Shown piece by piece: positions 8,862 to 17,169 of a DNA stretch of 64,000 nucleotides. How positions within the stretch are numbered: position 1 is the first letter of the stretch; each line of letters begins with the position of its first letter. Source of the stretch: Pseudobdellovibrio sp. (GTDB lineage Bacteria; Bdellovibrionota; Bdellovibrionia; Bdellovibrionales; Bdellovibrionaceae); the NCBI GenBank assembly GCA_023701385.1, contig JAMPXC010000009.1:16748-80747 (forward strand), given 5' to 3'. The translations under genes and the position numbers were made by a program. Under the pieces are notes generated by a model. That model made no database searches. It was not told the DNA's origin and saw only the letters and a list, made by a program, of their open reading frames with translations.

Positions 8862-9326
8862 ATGAGCAACCAGTATATGAAAAGAGCCATTGAGCTCTCA
8901 AAAAAGAATATCGAACACGGTGGCGGCCCCTTTGGTGCAGTCATTGTTAAAGATGGAAAAATCATCGGTGAAGGATTCAACAAAGTCACTGCAAACAACG
9001 ACCCTACAGCCCACGCTGAAGTAGAAGCGATCCGCGAAGCCTGCAAAAACATCAGCAACTTCGACCTAAACGGTGCCGAAATTTACACCAGCTGCGAACC
9101 TTGCCCGATGTGCTTATCAGCTATCTATTGGGCTCGTCTTTCAAAAATCTATTATGCTAACACGAAAAAAGATGCGGCTGAGATCGAATTTGATGACGAT
9201 TTCATCTACACGGAAATTCCAAAACCAATTTCTGAACGTAAAATCTCTATGGTTCAGATGATGCGTCCAGAAGCTTTAGAAGTTTTTAAAGCTTGGCAAG
9301 TTTCTACCGTAAAAATTAAATACTAA
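8862..9326 (+). CDS. guaD: Guanine deaminase, cytidine-deaminase fold
   Basis: The protein has 154 residues and closely resembles the Bacillus subtilis-type GuaD, which hydrolyses guanine to xanthine and ammonia. The zinc site is clear: HAE at 51-53 and CEPCPMC with Cys 81 and Cys 84. GuaD-like surroundings are GGPFGAVIVKDG, NNDPTAHAEV and AIYWAR. It is divergent from xdhABC with 47 bp between starts, so guanine made into xanthine here is the substrate of the neighbouring dehydrogenase. That argues for GuaD rather than tRNA adenosine deaminase. No Shine-Dalgarno sequence is seen before the ATG. Confidence 0.9.
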   Translation: MSNQYMKRAIELSKKNIEHGGGPFGAVIVKDGKIIGEGFNKVTANNDPTAHAEVEAIREACKNISNFDLNGAEIYTSCEPCPMCLSAIYWARLSKIYYANTKKDAAEIEFDDDFIYTEIPKPISERKISMVQMMRPEALEVFKAWQVSTVKIKY

Positions 9327-9390
9327 CATTATCGTTTCAAGGCATAAAATTTGAACCTTCGTGATTAATTCACTTAACACGGAGGTACAA

Positions 9391-9783
9391 GTGTCAAATC
9401 GCCGCACATTTCTACAAAATATTTTTCATTTCTCACTTTTATTTTCTGCTGCCGGAATAAGCCTTTTAACGGCGGCTTGCTCAGATGGCGACAACAACGA
9501 ATCCAACGGTATCTTAGATGTAGATGGCGACTGCACTGATAACGGAACCAACGTTGATATTCAAGTAACACATACACCAAATCATACACTTATGGTTTCA
9601 CGCGATGATGTTAATGCTGGCTCAGTCAAAACATACACACTTGAAAATAATGGCTCAGGTCATACGCACACCCTTACTTTAACAGGTGAGGATTTTACCA
9701 TGCTTAGAAATAATGTAGGGTTTCGTAAAACTAGCACAACTGACGATGGTCACAACCATCTGGTCACTATCAGTTGTGCGTAA
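9391..9783 (+). CDS. Tat-type lipoprotein with paired His-rich motifs
   Basis: The start GTG at 9391 is chosen because GGAGG lies 5 bp upstream, giving about 130 residues. The N-terminus SNRRTFLQ matches a twin-arginine signal, followed by a hydrophobic stretch and the lipobox LTAAC, so it is probably a Tat-exported, lipid-anchored protein. The mature domain has two similar His clusters, GSGHTHTLTLTG and DDGHNHLVTISC, spaced about 30 residues apart, as in small metal-binding beta-sandwich proteins. The metal and the partner are unknown. It stands alone between guaD and an NTF2-like gene. Confidence 0.65.
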   Translation: MSNRRTFLQNIFHFSLLFSAAGISLLTAACSDGDNNESNGILDVDGDCTDNGTNVDIQVTHTPNHTLMVSRDDVNAGSVKTYTLENNGSGHTHTLTLTGEDFTMLRNNVGFRKTSTTDDGHNHLVTISCA

Positions 9784-9875
9784 CACTTAAAACCGTGGCC
9801 AAACCTTTGCACCAATTACCTCGTCATTGTTTTTTAACAGTTTAAGTCCAATTATTCCCCGCTTAAGGAGGTTTT

Positions 9876-10460
9876 ATGGAACAATCGAACACTAACAATA
9901 AAGACGGCTCAACAGCTGTCGATGCTGCAGCAGAACGCGCCCGTGCTGCGGTTACTAATATCGGAAAAACAACCCCGGTGACCGTGACAGGAGCGACCAA
10001 AGAAGCTTCTGAAGGCGAGATTCGCCAATTATTAGAAGAATTTGCTGATGCTATTCGAAGTGGAAAAATTGAAGATATTATGTCGTTTTATGATCCAAGC
10101 TTAATTGCATTTGATGTCGCCCCTCCCTTACGCTTCACTAATGCCAATGAGTACAGAAAAAACTGGGAAACAATGTTTACCACAAAAATGCAATTTCCGG
10201 TAAGCTATGAATTTAGCGAAGAAAAACTTCATGTCGATGGAGATCTTGGAGTATTTCACACATTAATTCACACAGCAGGTACAATTAAAGAACCACAACA
10301 AGGCGAACCTAAAGAGATGGATTGTTGGGGACGTTATACCTGTGTGTTGAAAAAAACGAATAATCGCTGGCGTATTTTTCACGAACACTTTTCAGTGCCC
10401 GTGGCAGAAGATGGAAAAGCTTTAATGAATTTAAGGCCGGGATACGAAGTAAGCCACTAG
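9876..10460 (+). CDS. SnoaL/NTF2-like family protein (DUF4440-like)
   Basis: The protein has 194 residues. After a polar, Ala-rich N-terminal tail of about 45 residues comes an NTF2-like alpha+beta cone domain. It includes EIRQLLEEFADAIRSGKIED, the strand IMSFYDPSLIAFD, WGRYTCVLKKTNNRWRIFHEHFS and a final PV segment, the pattern of ketosteroid-isomerase-like or polyketide-cyclase-like proteins. Such domains bind small hydrophobic ligands or act as isomerases, and none can be assigned here. There is no signal peptide. The start follows AAGGAGG. The 3' end overlaps the stop of the convergent kinase-like gene by 4 bp. Confidence 0.75.
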   Translation: MEQSNTNNKDGSTAVDAAAERARAAVTNIGKTTPVTVTGATKEASEGEIRQLLEEFADAIRSGKIEDIMSFYDPSLIAFDVAPPLRFTNANEYRKNWETMFTTKMQFPVSYEFSEEKLHVDGDLGVFHTLIHTAGTIKEPQQGEPKEMDCWGRYTCVLKKTNNRWRIFHEHFSVPVAEDGKALMNLRPGYEVSH

Positions 10461-11872
10461 TTACATTGCATTTTTCTGAACTGATCCATTTTTGAATAAA
10501 TAAGATCGGCCCAAAGTTCATTAACTTTCATATTTAAGGCATCGCCTTTTAGACCTGTCTGTTTAGCTACAGAATTTTTAAAAGGCATGTCAACATCTTG
10601 AAAGTTTGCAACCGTCAAGATCGTCATTAAATCTTGGCGAGTCACTAAATCTAAACGGGCCACGAAATCACGACGGGCTTTTTCAGTCACAGTTGTCAAA
10701 CCTGGAAGATCTTTTTTAGGGCCTTTTCCCGGTTGAGTTGCAAGAGTACATTTGTTATCTAAGAACATATTTAACGCTCTATAAGCGGCATAATCACCCC
10801 GCGGATGATTTTTATTTTTTACAAATTTAAGATCACGGTTACCAAACGCTGATCCTAAATCATGAGTTCCCGCAATCGGCGCCGTACAAACTTTTTTCTC
10901 GCCTGTTTTAATAACGTTTTGATTCTCGCAAAGCATAACATGCTGGCTTCCGCGCTCTTCAACAGTGTGAACCAAGTTAATAAATAACGCTAAAACTTGA
11001 ATTTCGTGTTGCTGCTGAGCTGTAAGCTTTGAGAAGTTAGAAATGTATTCGTCCCATCTCCAAGGTGTATTTACGAATTGTTTTCCAAGTTTTGGGTTAG
11101 AGGTAAATGCTTTCATAATACGTTTACCTTCAAATTTTCTTTCGATGGCAGCACCCGGAAACACATTGGTCTTTGCGACGGGTACTAACTGTGGCTCTAA
11201 ACCATTTTTCCACGGATCAGTGTCACAACCAAAACAAACCACTTCTTTAGCTGGGTAATAATTTTCTGAAGGAAAACCCATCATCCACGCTAAACGTGTT
11301 GCGACGGTACTTGTGTACGCTTCACGGTGACGCCACTCGTTTAATTCAGTTTGGCTTTTTATACCTTCAAGTGAAACTTTAAAACGAACTTTTAACACAT
11401 CAGCAGAAACTGGTTTTACTTCGCCTTTTTTATTTGTTTGCGTGATCACACTGCCATCAGCGCGAACTAAAACATCTTCTTCTAATTTTCCGGCGTACAT
11501 AGCGTCTTTGACCGCAACCGCTTCAGGAACAGGTACGCCTTTTTCAGATACCAGCACATTGCTTTCATTAGTTCTGGCGCAACGAAATTTATTACTTGAA
11601 CCATTTTGGTAACGGTAAAAATAACGACAATAAGTACGGCCTTGGGGATCAATCGCAGCCTCATCAGATTCGGCGCCGCGGATAATTTCTTCTTGTGTTT
11701 TTTTAGCCGGAACCGGCATTAAAAAATGAGCTTCACGAAGACAGGCAATACGGTTTGAATCTTTATCGCTAATGGGCTTTTCTAAATCGGCAAAAATCTC
11801 ACAGGTTGCAAAGCTTGCTTGAGCTAAAAATGTGGTGAAAAGCAAAGAAGTCAGGGTGCGAGAAAGTTTCAT
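10457..11872 (-). CDS. Exported protein with kinase-like motifs, unknown function
   Basis: The protein has 471 residues with a signal peptide (KLSRTLTSLLFTTFLAQASFA) and 11 or so cysteines, so it is periplasmic or secreted. Its centre has two motifs in the order expected of atypical (PI3K/HipA/Fam20-like) kinases. A catalytic-loop-like FINLVHTVEERGSQHVMLC lies near 297-315, and a metal-loop-like THDLGSAFG lies near 336-344. A Lys-containing strand (VLKVRFKVS) lies near 159. The classical loop Asp is not obvious, so it could be inactive or non-kinase. A GGAGG ribosome site precedes the ATG. It is divergent from another exported protein with comparable motifs. The assignment is my inference from motif layout. 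Confidence 0.5.
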   Translation of the reverse strand: MKLSRTLTSLLFTTFLAQASFATCEIFADLEKPISDKDSNRIACLREAHFLMPVPAKKTQEEIIRGAESDEAAIDPQGRTYCRYFYRYQNGSSNKFRCARTNESNVLVSEKGVPVPEAVAVKDAMYAGKLEEDVLVRADGSVITQTNKKGEVKPVSADVLKVRFKVSLEGIKSQTELNEWRHREAYTSTVATRLAWMMGFPSENYYPAKEVVCFGCDTDPWKNGLEPQLVPVAKTNVFPGAAIERKFEGKRIMKAFTSNPKLGKQFVNTPWRWDEYISNFSKLTAQQQHEIQVLALFINLVHTVEERGSQHVMLCENQNVIKTGEKKVCTAPIAGTHDLGSAFGNRDLKFVKNKNHPRGDYAAYRALNMFLDNKCTLATQPGKGPKKDLPGLTTVTEKARRDFVARLDLVTRQDLMTILTVANFQDVDMPFKNSVAKQTGLKGDALNMKVNELWADLIYSKMDQFRKMQCN

Positions 11873-12083
11873 AAAGATCCTCCAACGAGAAGTACCAAAG
11901 CAACGAAAGTGCCACCTGAGCGGGCGTTAAATTGTCTTAAAATGCTTAAAAAGTGCAGATAGGCTCCATAGAGTGACTCTCTGTCGAAAACCTTAACAGA
12001 CCTAAATCTTAAAATCGCTTTAATTCTTATGCCTTTGGCACCCCGTCTGCAGTCTTAAAATCACTTTTACGGGAGTTAAATAC

Positions 12084-13556
12084 ATGCCGAAGTTCAAATT
12101 CTCATTTCTCGTTCTGCCCTGCCTAATTTCTTCAAGCGTTTTTGCCTATATGGATTTAAAAACTTCACGTGGAGAAAAAGTTTTAAGTTTTGCAAAAAAC
12201 GAGATCTGTGTAATTCCCAGAAAGTTTCCGAATATTGATCCGAAAAAACAAGGCCAATCAAACTATTCAGCAAAAGATTTAGAGAGCGAATTAGAACTTT
12301 GCCACATGGATTTTCACGCCCAAACCCCAACTACGAAAAACACGGCGCAAAACTATGCTGTTGCCATCTGCCCTAAACTTCATAACACAAACCCGGGCTT
12401 AGAAATTTACGAAATCGGTGCTGGATTTACCAAACAATCACTTGAAACAAAAATTTGCGATATGCCTTCAGACCTTCGCGATGGAACAAAACTAGCAAAA
12501 TATAAACTCAGCACAAGCTGTAGCTATACGCCTTCAATTCTTGCTTACTATCACGTATCCCGTATTATGGGTGATATTTTAAAAGTCCCGCCCGTGGTTT
12601 TAAGAACGATGGATGCCGAGGCTTACAAAGCTGTGCCGGCTAAAGGTAAAAAAACACTTTCTAAAGGCGGCGTTATCGCCGCCACATGGAAAGCTGTGAT
12701 TAACCAACTAAATAACCCAACAACTGATAAACGTGGACCTTACTTATTCACGAATGACTACATGCAAACTTTTGGTGGCCTTATGAAAAACGCCAAAGGC
12801 GAAGCTGACTGGTTAGAAATTTCTAACGATGCCGGCGGCGAACAAATGGCGCGCGGTAAAGCCTTTATGCAAGAGCAAGTTTACCTTGATTTAATTAACC
12901 CTAATATGGCCACAAAGATTGTTGGCCAGCAATGGACACAAGATAACGTTCAGCGTTTGCGTGTAATGGGTGATGCTGCTGATATGTTAGTGATGGATTA
13001 TATCCTTCGCCAAGAAGATCGTTTTAATAATATCGCCTACAAACTTGAAGTCACTGGCTTAGTTAAAGGTGCTGATGGCAAAATCGATATTAAATCCTTA
13101 GACGTAAAAAAAGCTGATTCAGCTGAAGAGTTAAATTCAGCTCTGCAAGAGTTTATGGCTAAGTATGGAACTACAGCTTTTCCCGTTCGCCGTATAATGC
13201 TTAAAGATAACGACTGCGGCGTTGCCGTAGAATCAGCCGTAGCCCGCACAGGCATCGCTGAAAAATTAAATATGCTCACAAGCATTCGTCATATGAAAAA
13301 ATCAACCTATGACCAATTACAACGCTTTCACTCGTACCTATCTGGAGCAAGCACAGGAAGTTATGCGAAAGACTTTTTTATGCGGGAAACTATGATGACT
13401 GAAAAAGACTATGCGCAGTTTGCCTTAAATATCAAACGCTTAGCCGAAGGCACAAAATCATTATGTAACGCAGGCCAATTGCATTTAGATTTACAATTAG
13501 AAGCACATTTTTCTAACAGCTATAAAACCGGAAGTCAGAATTGTATTGCGCAATAA
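12084..13556 (+). CDS. Exported protein with Fam20/HipA-like kinase motifs
   Basis: The protein has 490 residues with a signal peptide ending at SSVFA. A segment DYILRQEDRFNNIAYK (305-320) resembles the catalytic loop of atypical kinases (Asp, then DR and Asn), and LKDNDCG (near 373) resembles their metal-binding loop. Upstream, AKYKLSTSC and YYHVSRIMG resemble the Lys strand and helix of the N-lobe. The same architecture (signal peptide, N-lobe-like region, two loops, Cys pairs) occurs in the divergent neighbour, so the two may be distant paralogues. The start is supported by GGGAG. The real activity is unknown, and HHpred or a structure model would be decisive. Confidence 0.5.
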   Translation: MPKFKFSFLVLPCLISSSVFAYMDLKTSRGEKVLSFAKNEICVIPRKFPNIDPKKQGQSNYSAKDLESELELCHMDFHAQTPTTKNTAQNYAVAICPKLHNTNPGLEIYEIGAGFTKQSLETKICDMPSDLRDGTKLAKYKLSTSCSYTPSILAYYHVSRIMGDILKVPPVVLRTMDAEAYKAVPAKGKKTLSKGGVIAATWKAVINQLNNPTTDKRGPYLFTNDYMQTFGGLMKNAKGEADWLEISNDAGGEQMARGKAFMQEQVYLDLINPNMATKIVGQQWTQDNVQRLRVMGDAADMLVMDYILRQEDRFNNIAYKLEVTGLVKGADGKIDIKSLDVKKADSAEELNSALQEFMAKYGTTAFPVRRIMLKDNDCGVAVESAVARTGIAEKLNMLTSIRHMKKSTYDQLQRFHSYLSGASTGSYAKDFFMRETMMTEKDYAQFALNIKRLAEGTKSLCNAGQLHLDLQLEAHFSNSYKTGSQNCIAQ

Positions 13557-13577
13557 GCACATCAGCTAACTAGCCGA

Positions 13578-14351
13578 CTAAGCCGACTTTTTATTTCTTA
13601 AGAGATCAAGATTAAGTCTACGGCCTGAGCCTTCGCCAGGGTATTTTTTATGATTGGCTCCCGGATAAGAGTAACCATTAATTAAAACTCGCCTTGGAGT
13701 TGAAGACATATTTTTAGTGCTTGCGTGAATTACATACGGGTGAAATAAAACGATATCACCTGGTTGCATTAATAATTCTTCAGCTTTAGAAATATCACAC
13801 ACTGCAGTGACATCAGAAATATGATTTAGCCCCACGTGACCTAGTTTATTGCTACCAGGAACAAAACTTACCGGGCCTTTATCTGCTGTGACTTCATCAA
13901 TGGCGATCAGTGTTTGCACATAACTACCCGTGCCATTAACGTCTGTCCAATCAGCGGTGCCATAGCCACGGTGCTGACTGTCTTGATGCCATTCAAATTC
14001 GATATCATCACCTGGCATTTTAAAATGAATTTGATTAATTAACTGATCCATTTCGTTTGAACGCAACAACTGGCTCACCGGTTCTAAAATTCTAAGGTCA
14101 GCGCCGAAATTTAACAGATCGTTTTCATGGGCGCCTGCCCAAACTACGCGGTGTAAAGCCTGGTTTTCAAAAACAAAACTTGAACCGTTATGCAGTTGAG
14201 TTGTTAAGTTAAGTTTACGGCTTGATTTAAGCAGTTTTTCTGTCGACTGAGTCATTAAGTTTAAATCGTGTTGATTAAACACTTTTGGAAGAACAATAAA
14301 TCCACGTTCAAAAAATTCCGCGATCTGCTTATCAGTAAGTACTGCTGTCAT
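13578..14351 (-). CDS. Phytanoyl-CoA dioxygenase (PhyH) family protein
   Basis: The protein has about 257 residues. PhyH-family enzymes are Fe(II)/2-oxoglutarate-dependent hydroxylases. The iron facial triad is visible as EWHQDSQ (H-x-D) and the distal His in HPYVIHAST, and PRRVLING carries the 2-oxoglutarate Arg. The domain starts at LTDKQIAEFFERGFIVLP, so I chose the ATG at 14351. In-frame ATGs at 14387 and 14432 exist, and the last has GAGG only 2 nt away. The peptide between them reads like non-coding sequence. The substrate is unknown. There is no signal peptide, so it is cytoplasmic. Confidence 0.8.
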   Translation of the reverse strand: MTAVLTDKQIAEFFERGFIVLPKVFNQHDLNLMTQSTEKLLKSSRKLNLTTQLHNGSSFVFENQALHRVVWAGAHENDLLNFGADLRILEPVSQLLRSNEMDQLINQIHFKMPGDDIEFEWHQDSQHRGYGTADWTDVNGTGSYVQTLIAIDEVTADKGPVSFVPGSNKLGHVGLNHISDVTAVCDISKAEELLMQPGDIVLFHPYVIHASTKNMSSTPRRVLINGYSYPGANHKKYPGEGSGRRLNLDLLRNKKSA

Positions 14352-14435
14352 GACTTTATTTTCACATCGTTCACAGAATTCCATAAAGTCTTGATCAGCA
14401 AAACCTAGACAAAAGATAGTAAATCTTAACATATC

Positions 14436-14480
14436 CTCAAAAGTTGGCCCACGTCCATGTTAGCCAACACGTCTTTTGAG
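14436..14480 (-). repeat. Two-tier inverted repeat upstream of the PhyH gene
   Basis: Perfect 8-bp arms (CTCAAAAG at 14436-14443, CTTTTGAG at 14473-14480) enclose 5-bp arms TTGGC (14444-14448) and GCCAA (14463-14467). It lies between the stop of the CBS gene and the PhyH gene. No T-run follows on either strand, so it could be an operator, a leader hairpin or a weak terminator. Confidence 0.45.
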
Positions 14481-14489
14481 TACTAAGTA

Positions 14490-14939
14490 TCATTGAAAAT
14501 TACGTCCGGCATGTGAAGCTGGTGTACTTTTTGAGATACGACTTACTGCGGCCTCAAACTGATCTGCAGCAAGTTCTGATTGAGCAATATCACCTAACGA
14601 CAATACACCCACTAAACGTTTATCGCGGTTTAACACCGGTAAACGACGAACTTGGTTATCACCTAAGTTACGTGTGACTTCTTCTAGCGATTGATCTTCA
14701 AAACAATACAAAACTTTTTGCGACATCACCTCTCGTACTTTAGCCGTTTCAGGATTTAATCCGGCGGCCACCCCACGAATTGCGATATCACGATCAGTGA
14801 CAGTTCCGACTAAACGGTCATTTTCTTGAATGGGTAAAAAACCAAAATCTCCATCACGCATAAGACAGGCTACGTCTTTTAAAGACATATCCGGACGACC
14901 TAGCTCTACATAATTTGACATACATTCTTTGACGATCAT
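14490..14939 (-). CDS. Tandem CBS-domain protein
   Basis: The protein has 149 residues from the ATG at 14939, which is chosen over 14966 because AAGGAG lies 6 nt upstream. It consists almost only of two CBS domains (VKECMSNYVELG...GTVTDRDIAIR and VREVMSQKVLYC...GVLSLGDIAQ), the Bateman module that binds adenosine nucleotides. Stand-alone proteins of this type are often energy-sensing or stress proteins. It is downstream of the DUF2231 membrane gene with about 33 bp between, so the two are probably co-transcribed. The partner enzyme it may regulate is unknown. Confidence 0.88.
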   Translation of the reverse strand: MIVKECMSNYVELGRPDMSLKDVACLMRDGDFGFLPIQENDRLVGTVTDRDIAIRGVAAGLNPETAKVREVMSQKVLYCFEDQSLEEVTRNLGDNQVRRLPVLNRDKRLVGVLSLGDIAQSELAADQFEAAVSRISKSTPASHAGRNFQ

Positions 14940-14972
14940 AAATTTCTCCTTGTGTTTCTTGAACACGACTTC

Positions 14973-15476
14973 TTAAGTTGTTACTCGGCTTGTTACTCGG
15001 TGACCAATTTCAATTTTTTCTTGCTCTGGAGTTAAATCCACACCGACGTGATTTTTAGCAACGAGCGTATGACCGTGATAGGCAGCCACTACTGTTAGAC
15101 CAAAACCGATTCCTGTAATCACAGCATTGATGGAATTCGGAGTAACCGTCATATTAAATGTTCCCCAGATCAAATAAAGATTGATGGCAAATAAAACGAG
15201 TGAAACAACATTTAAAGCAGCATGTAAATAACCGCGTTTTCTAGCTTCAGTTTCTTTCGGCACGCCGAAAAATAAATCGATTGCTCCAGGCAGTGCCGCA
15301 AGCACTGCGGTCGCAACACCTGCGAAATTTGCGATAAATGCCACGCGATACCAAAAAGGATTTGCCGTATTTTGGAATAAACAAAAACTGGCGAAAGCTG
15401 CGGTGTAGAATACGATGGGAAAACTGACCAACATCGGATGAACAGCCTGCCCCAATATTTTAACTTTGCTATACAT
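14973..15476 (-). CDS. DUF2231 family membrane protein
   Basis: The protein has 167 residues with four predicted membrane helices, starting with the family signature LGQAVHPMLVSFPIVFYTAAF and continuing with HAALNVVSLVLFAINLYL and ITGIGFGLTVVAAYHGHTL. DUF2231 proteins often carry conserved His in the membrane (HPMLV, HGH) and may bind heme or metal, but their function is not established. The start follows AAAGGAC. It forms a likely two-gene unit with the downstream CBS protein. Confidence 0.82.
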   Translation of the reverse strand: MYSKVKILGQAVHPMLVSFPIVFYTAAFASFCLFQNTANPFWYRVAFIANFAGVATAVLAALPGAIDLFFGVPKETEARKRGYLHAALNVVSLVLFAINLYLIWGTFNMTVTPNSINAVITGIGFGLTVVAAYHGHTLVAKNHVGVDLTPEQEKIEIGHRVTSRVTT

Positions 15477-15560
15477 AATTATGTCCTTTCGTTTAAAGTT
15501 AGATGCAGCATAGATAGAGCAAGGTTTAGGCCCGCATCAATTTGAGACGCGCAATTACAA

Positions 15561-16502
15561 TTGCTTAAAGATCGCAAGCCCAAGGTCCGATACCTAGACT
15601 ATATGCCTGATCAATACCTACACCGAATACTACCCCACATTAGAGATGTCTTCTCAGATGCGGAAATTTCTATTCAGGCTAACTGCGCTGTCGTTGAAAA
15701 ATTAAATCACAATTTTACTTTGGTGCTTGAAGATAACAAACTTCATCCGGATGATGCTTTTGGTTTTGTAAAATTAAAAGCTCCGATCGATAGCCAAGGA
15801 TTAAGCTACGAACGTTTGATAGAGTTTGTAGCGCAAATGAATCATTGCCACCGCGGTTGCCACTGGGGCATCGATACGATGTCATCTGATGATGTTCAGC
15901 TCTACATCTATGCCACGATGATTACTGAACTTGGCCGCAGAGTGGATGACAAAGACCAAGTGGTCATGGAAATTTTAAATTTACAAAAAATGAAATTCTA
16001 TACAGATCAGTATTTAACTGAAATGAAGAACAATCATTTATGGCTAAAAAGTTTTTCTCTCACCTACGGAAAAAACATTATTCCGTGCTTAGCACCTGAA
16101 AATTTTTTAAATCTTGAAGACCGCTCGATTTATTCAAGAACGCTAAAGCACATGATACAGTTGAATTATAAAATAGAACAAATCAACGCCTCCTGTTTTA
16201 AAATTACGACTGAAAAAAACACCATAGCTGTACTTACCTTCTTAGGCCCGGAGCTGATGAGTCTTTATTCAGTGGTCACTGAAGATAATAAAAGCATTGT
16301 GAATCTTAAAAAACTTTTAAATGAGCGAAACCAAGACTTAATCATGGGGCACTACGAGATTTCACCAATTCAGCAAATCGTGGGCTACACAAACTACTTA
16401 CGCTTAGCTGATGGTATTCGCGATATTAAAATACGTTTATTTTTAGATTCGCCTGATATTGCAAAAATGATCTATTTTGACAACGAATCAGTGGCCGCCT
16501 AA
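15561..16502 (+). CDS. Conserved protein of unknown function
   Basis: The protein has 313 residues and I do not recognise a family. It is a soluble, mixed alpha/beta chain without signal peptide or membrane segment. It has a Cys/His-rich stretch MNHCHRGCHW near 93-102 that could bind metal, and the repeated idea of a short strand followed by YERLIEFVAQMN. The start is uncertain. The open frame begins at a TTG (15561), and the first ATG is at 15603 (MPDQYLHRI). Neither has a good ribosome site. It lies 12 bp upstream of the DUF1653-GNAT gene and is probably co-transcribed with it. Confidence 0.55.
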   Translation: MLKDRKPKVRYLDYMPDQYLHRILPHIRDVFSDAEISIQANCAVVEKLNHNFTLVLEDNKLHPDDAFGFVKLKAPIDSQGLSYERLIEFVAQMNHCHRGCHWGIDTMSSDDVQLYIYATMITELGRRVDDKDQVVMEILNLQKMKFYTDQYLTEMKNNHLWLKSFSLTYGKNIIPCLAPENFLNLEDRSIYSRTLKHMIQLNYKIEQINASCFKITTEKNTIAVLTFLGPELMSLYSVVTEDNKSIVNLKKLLNERNQDLIMGHYEISPIQQIVGYTNYLRLADGIRDIKIRLFLDSPDIAKMIYFDNESVAA

Positions 16503-16514
16503 AATACTTCATTC

Positions 16515-17168
16515 ATGAAAAAATCTTCAAAATATTTTAAGCATTATAAAAACAAACCTTATCGCTACGTTGGCGAAGCTAAACATTCTGAAGAATTAAA
16601 AGACTACGTGATTTACGAATGTCTTTACCCAAATGAGCTTGCAATGTTATGGATTCGCCCTAAAGATATGTTTTTTGAAGTCAGTGACTTTCAGGGAAAA
16701 CAAACTCCCCGTTTTACGCAGGTGCCTTTTGAAATTAAAAACTTCACAACGATTACTGACGAAGTCAGACAAGATATTTTAAAACTTTGTAAAGAAGTCT
16801 TTACTGAATTTGACGAAGACAAATTTTATAAACGTTTTACGACACAAAAAAACGCGACGGTTTTTGGTTTTTACTACGAACAAGAACTGGTCGGCTTCAA
16901 AGCGGGCTATGAACTTGATGAAACCAAATATTACAGCTGGCTGGGCGCTGTTTCGACAAAACACCGTAAACTAGGTGTGGCTTTGGCGTTAATGCAAGAG
17001 CAACATGCCTGGGCTAAAGCGCAAGGCTATGCCTTAATGCAAACCAAATCAGATAACCGCCATAAAGCGATGATGTCTTTAAACTTAAAAGTCGGATTTG
17101 ATATTGTGGGCACAGAGCAAACGACTCTGAGCCCAGTTTTAAAAATTCTTTTTGAAAAGAAACTATAA
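16515..17168 (+). CDS. DUF1653-GNAT acetyltransferase fusion protein
   Basis: The protein has 217 residues. Residues 8-58 match DUF1653 (HYKNKPYRYVGEAKHSEE, then YECLYP, then LWIRPKDMFFE), a small fold normally found as a stand-alone 70-90 residue protein. Residues 85-215 form a GNAT N-acetyltransferase: VFGFYYEQELVGFKAGYE, then WLGAVSTKHRKLGVALALM (the acetyl-CoA pyrophosphate loop; compare R/Q-x-x-G-x-G/A) and the C-terminal NLKVGFDIVGTE. The substrate is unknown. The fusion suggests that the DUF1653 part recognises the acceptor, which is an inference. No signal peptide is present. Confidence 0.82.
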   Translation: MKKSSKYFKHYKNKPYRYVGEAKHSEELKDYVIYECLYPNELAMLWIRPKDMFFEVSDFQGKQTPRFTQVPFEIKNFTTITDEVRQDILKLCKEVFTEFDEDKFYKRFTTQKNATVFGFYYEQELVGFKAGYELDETKYYSWLGAVSTKHRKLGVALALMQEQHAWAKAQGYALMQTKSDNRHKAMMSLNLKVGFDIVGTEQTTLSPVLKILFEKKL

Positions 17169-17169
17169 T

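Noticed and set aside
8804..9058. 84-codon minus-strand ORF antisense to guaD
   Set aside because: It mirrors the guaD codons and has no start signal; antisense shadow.
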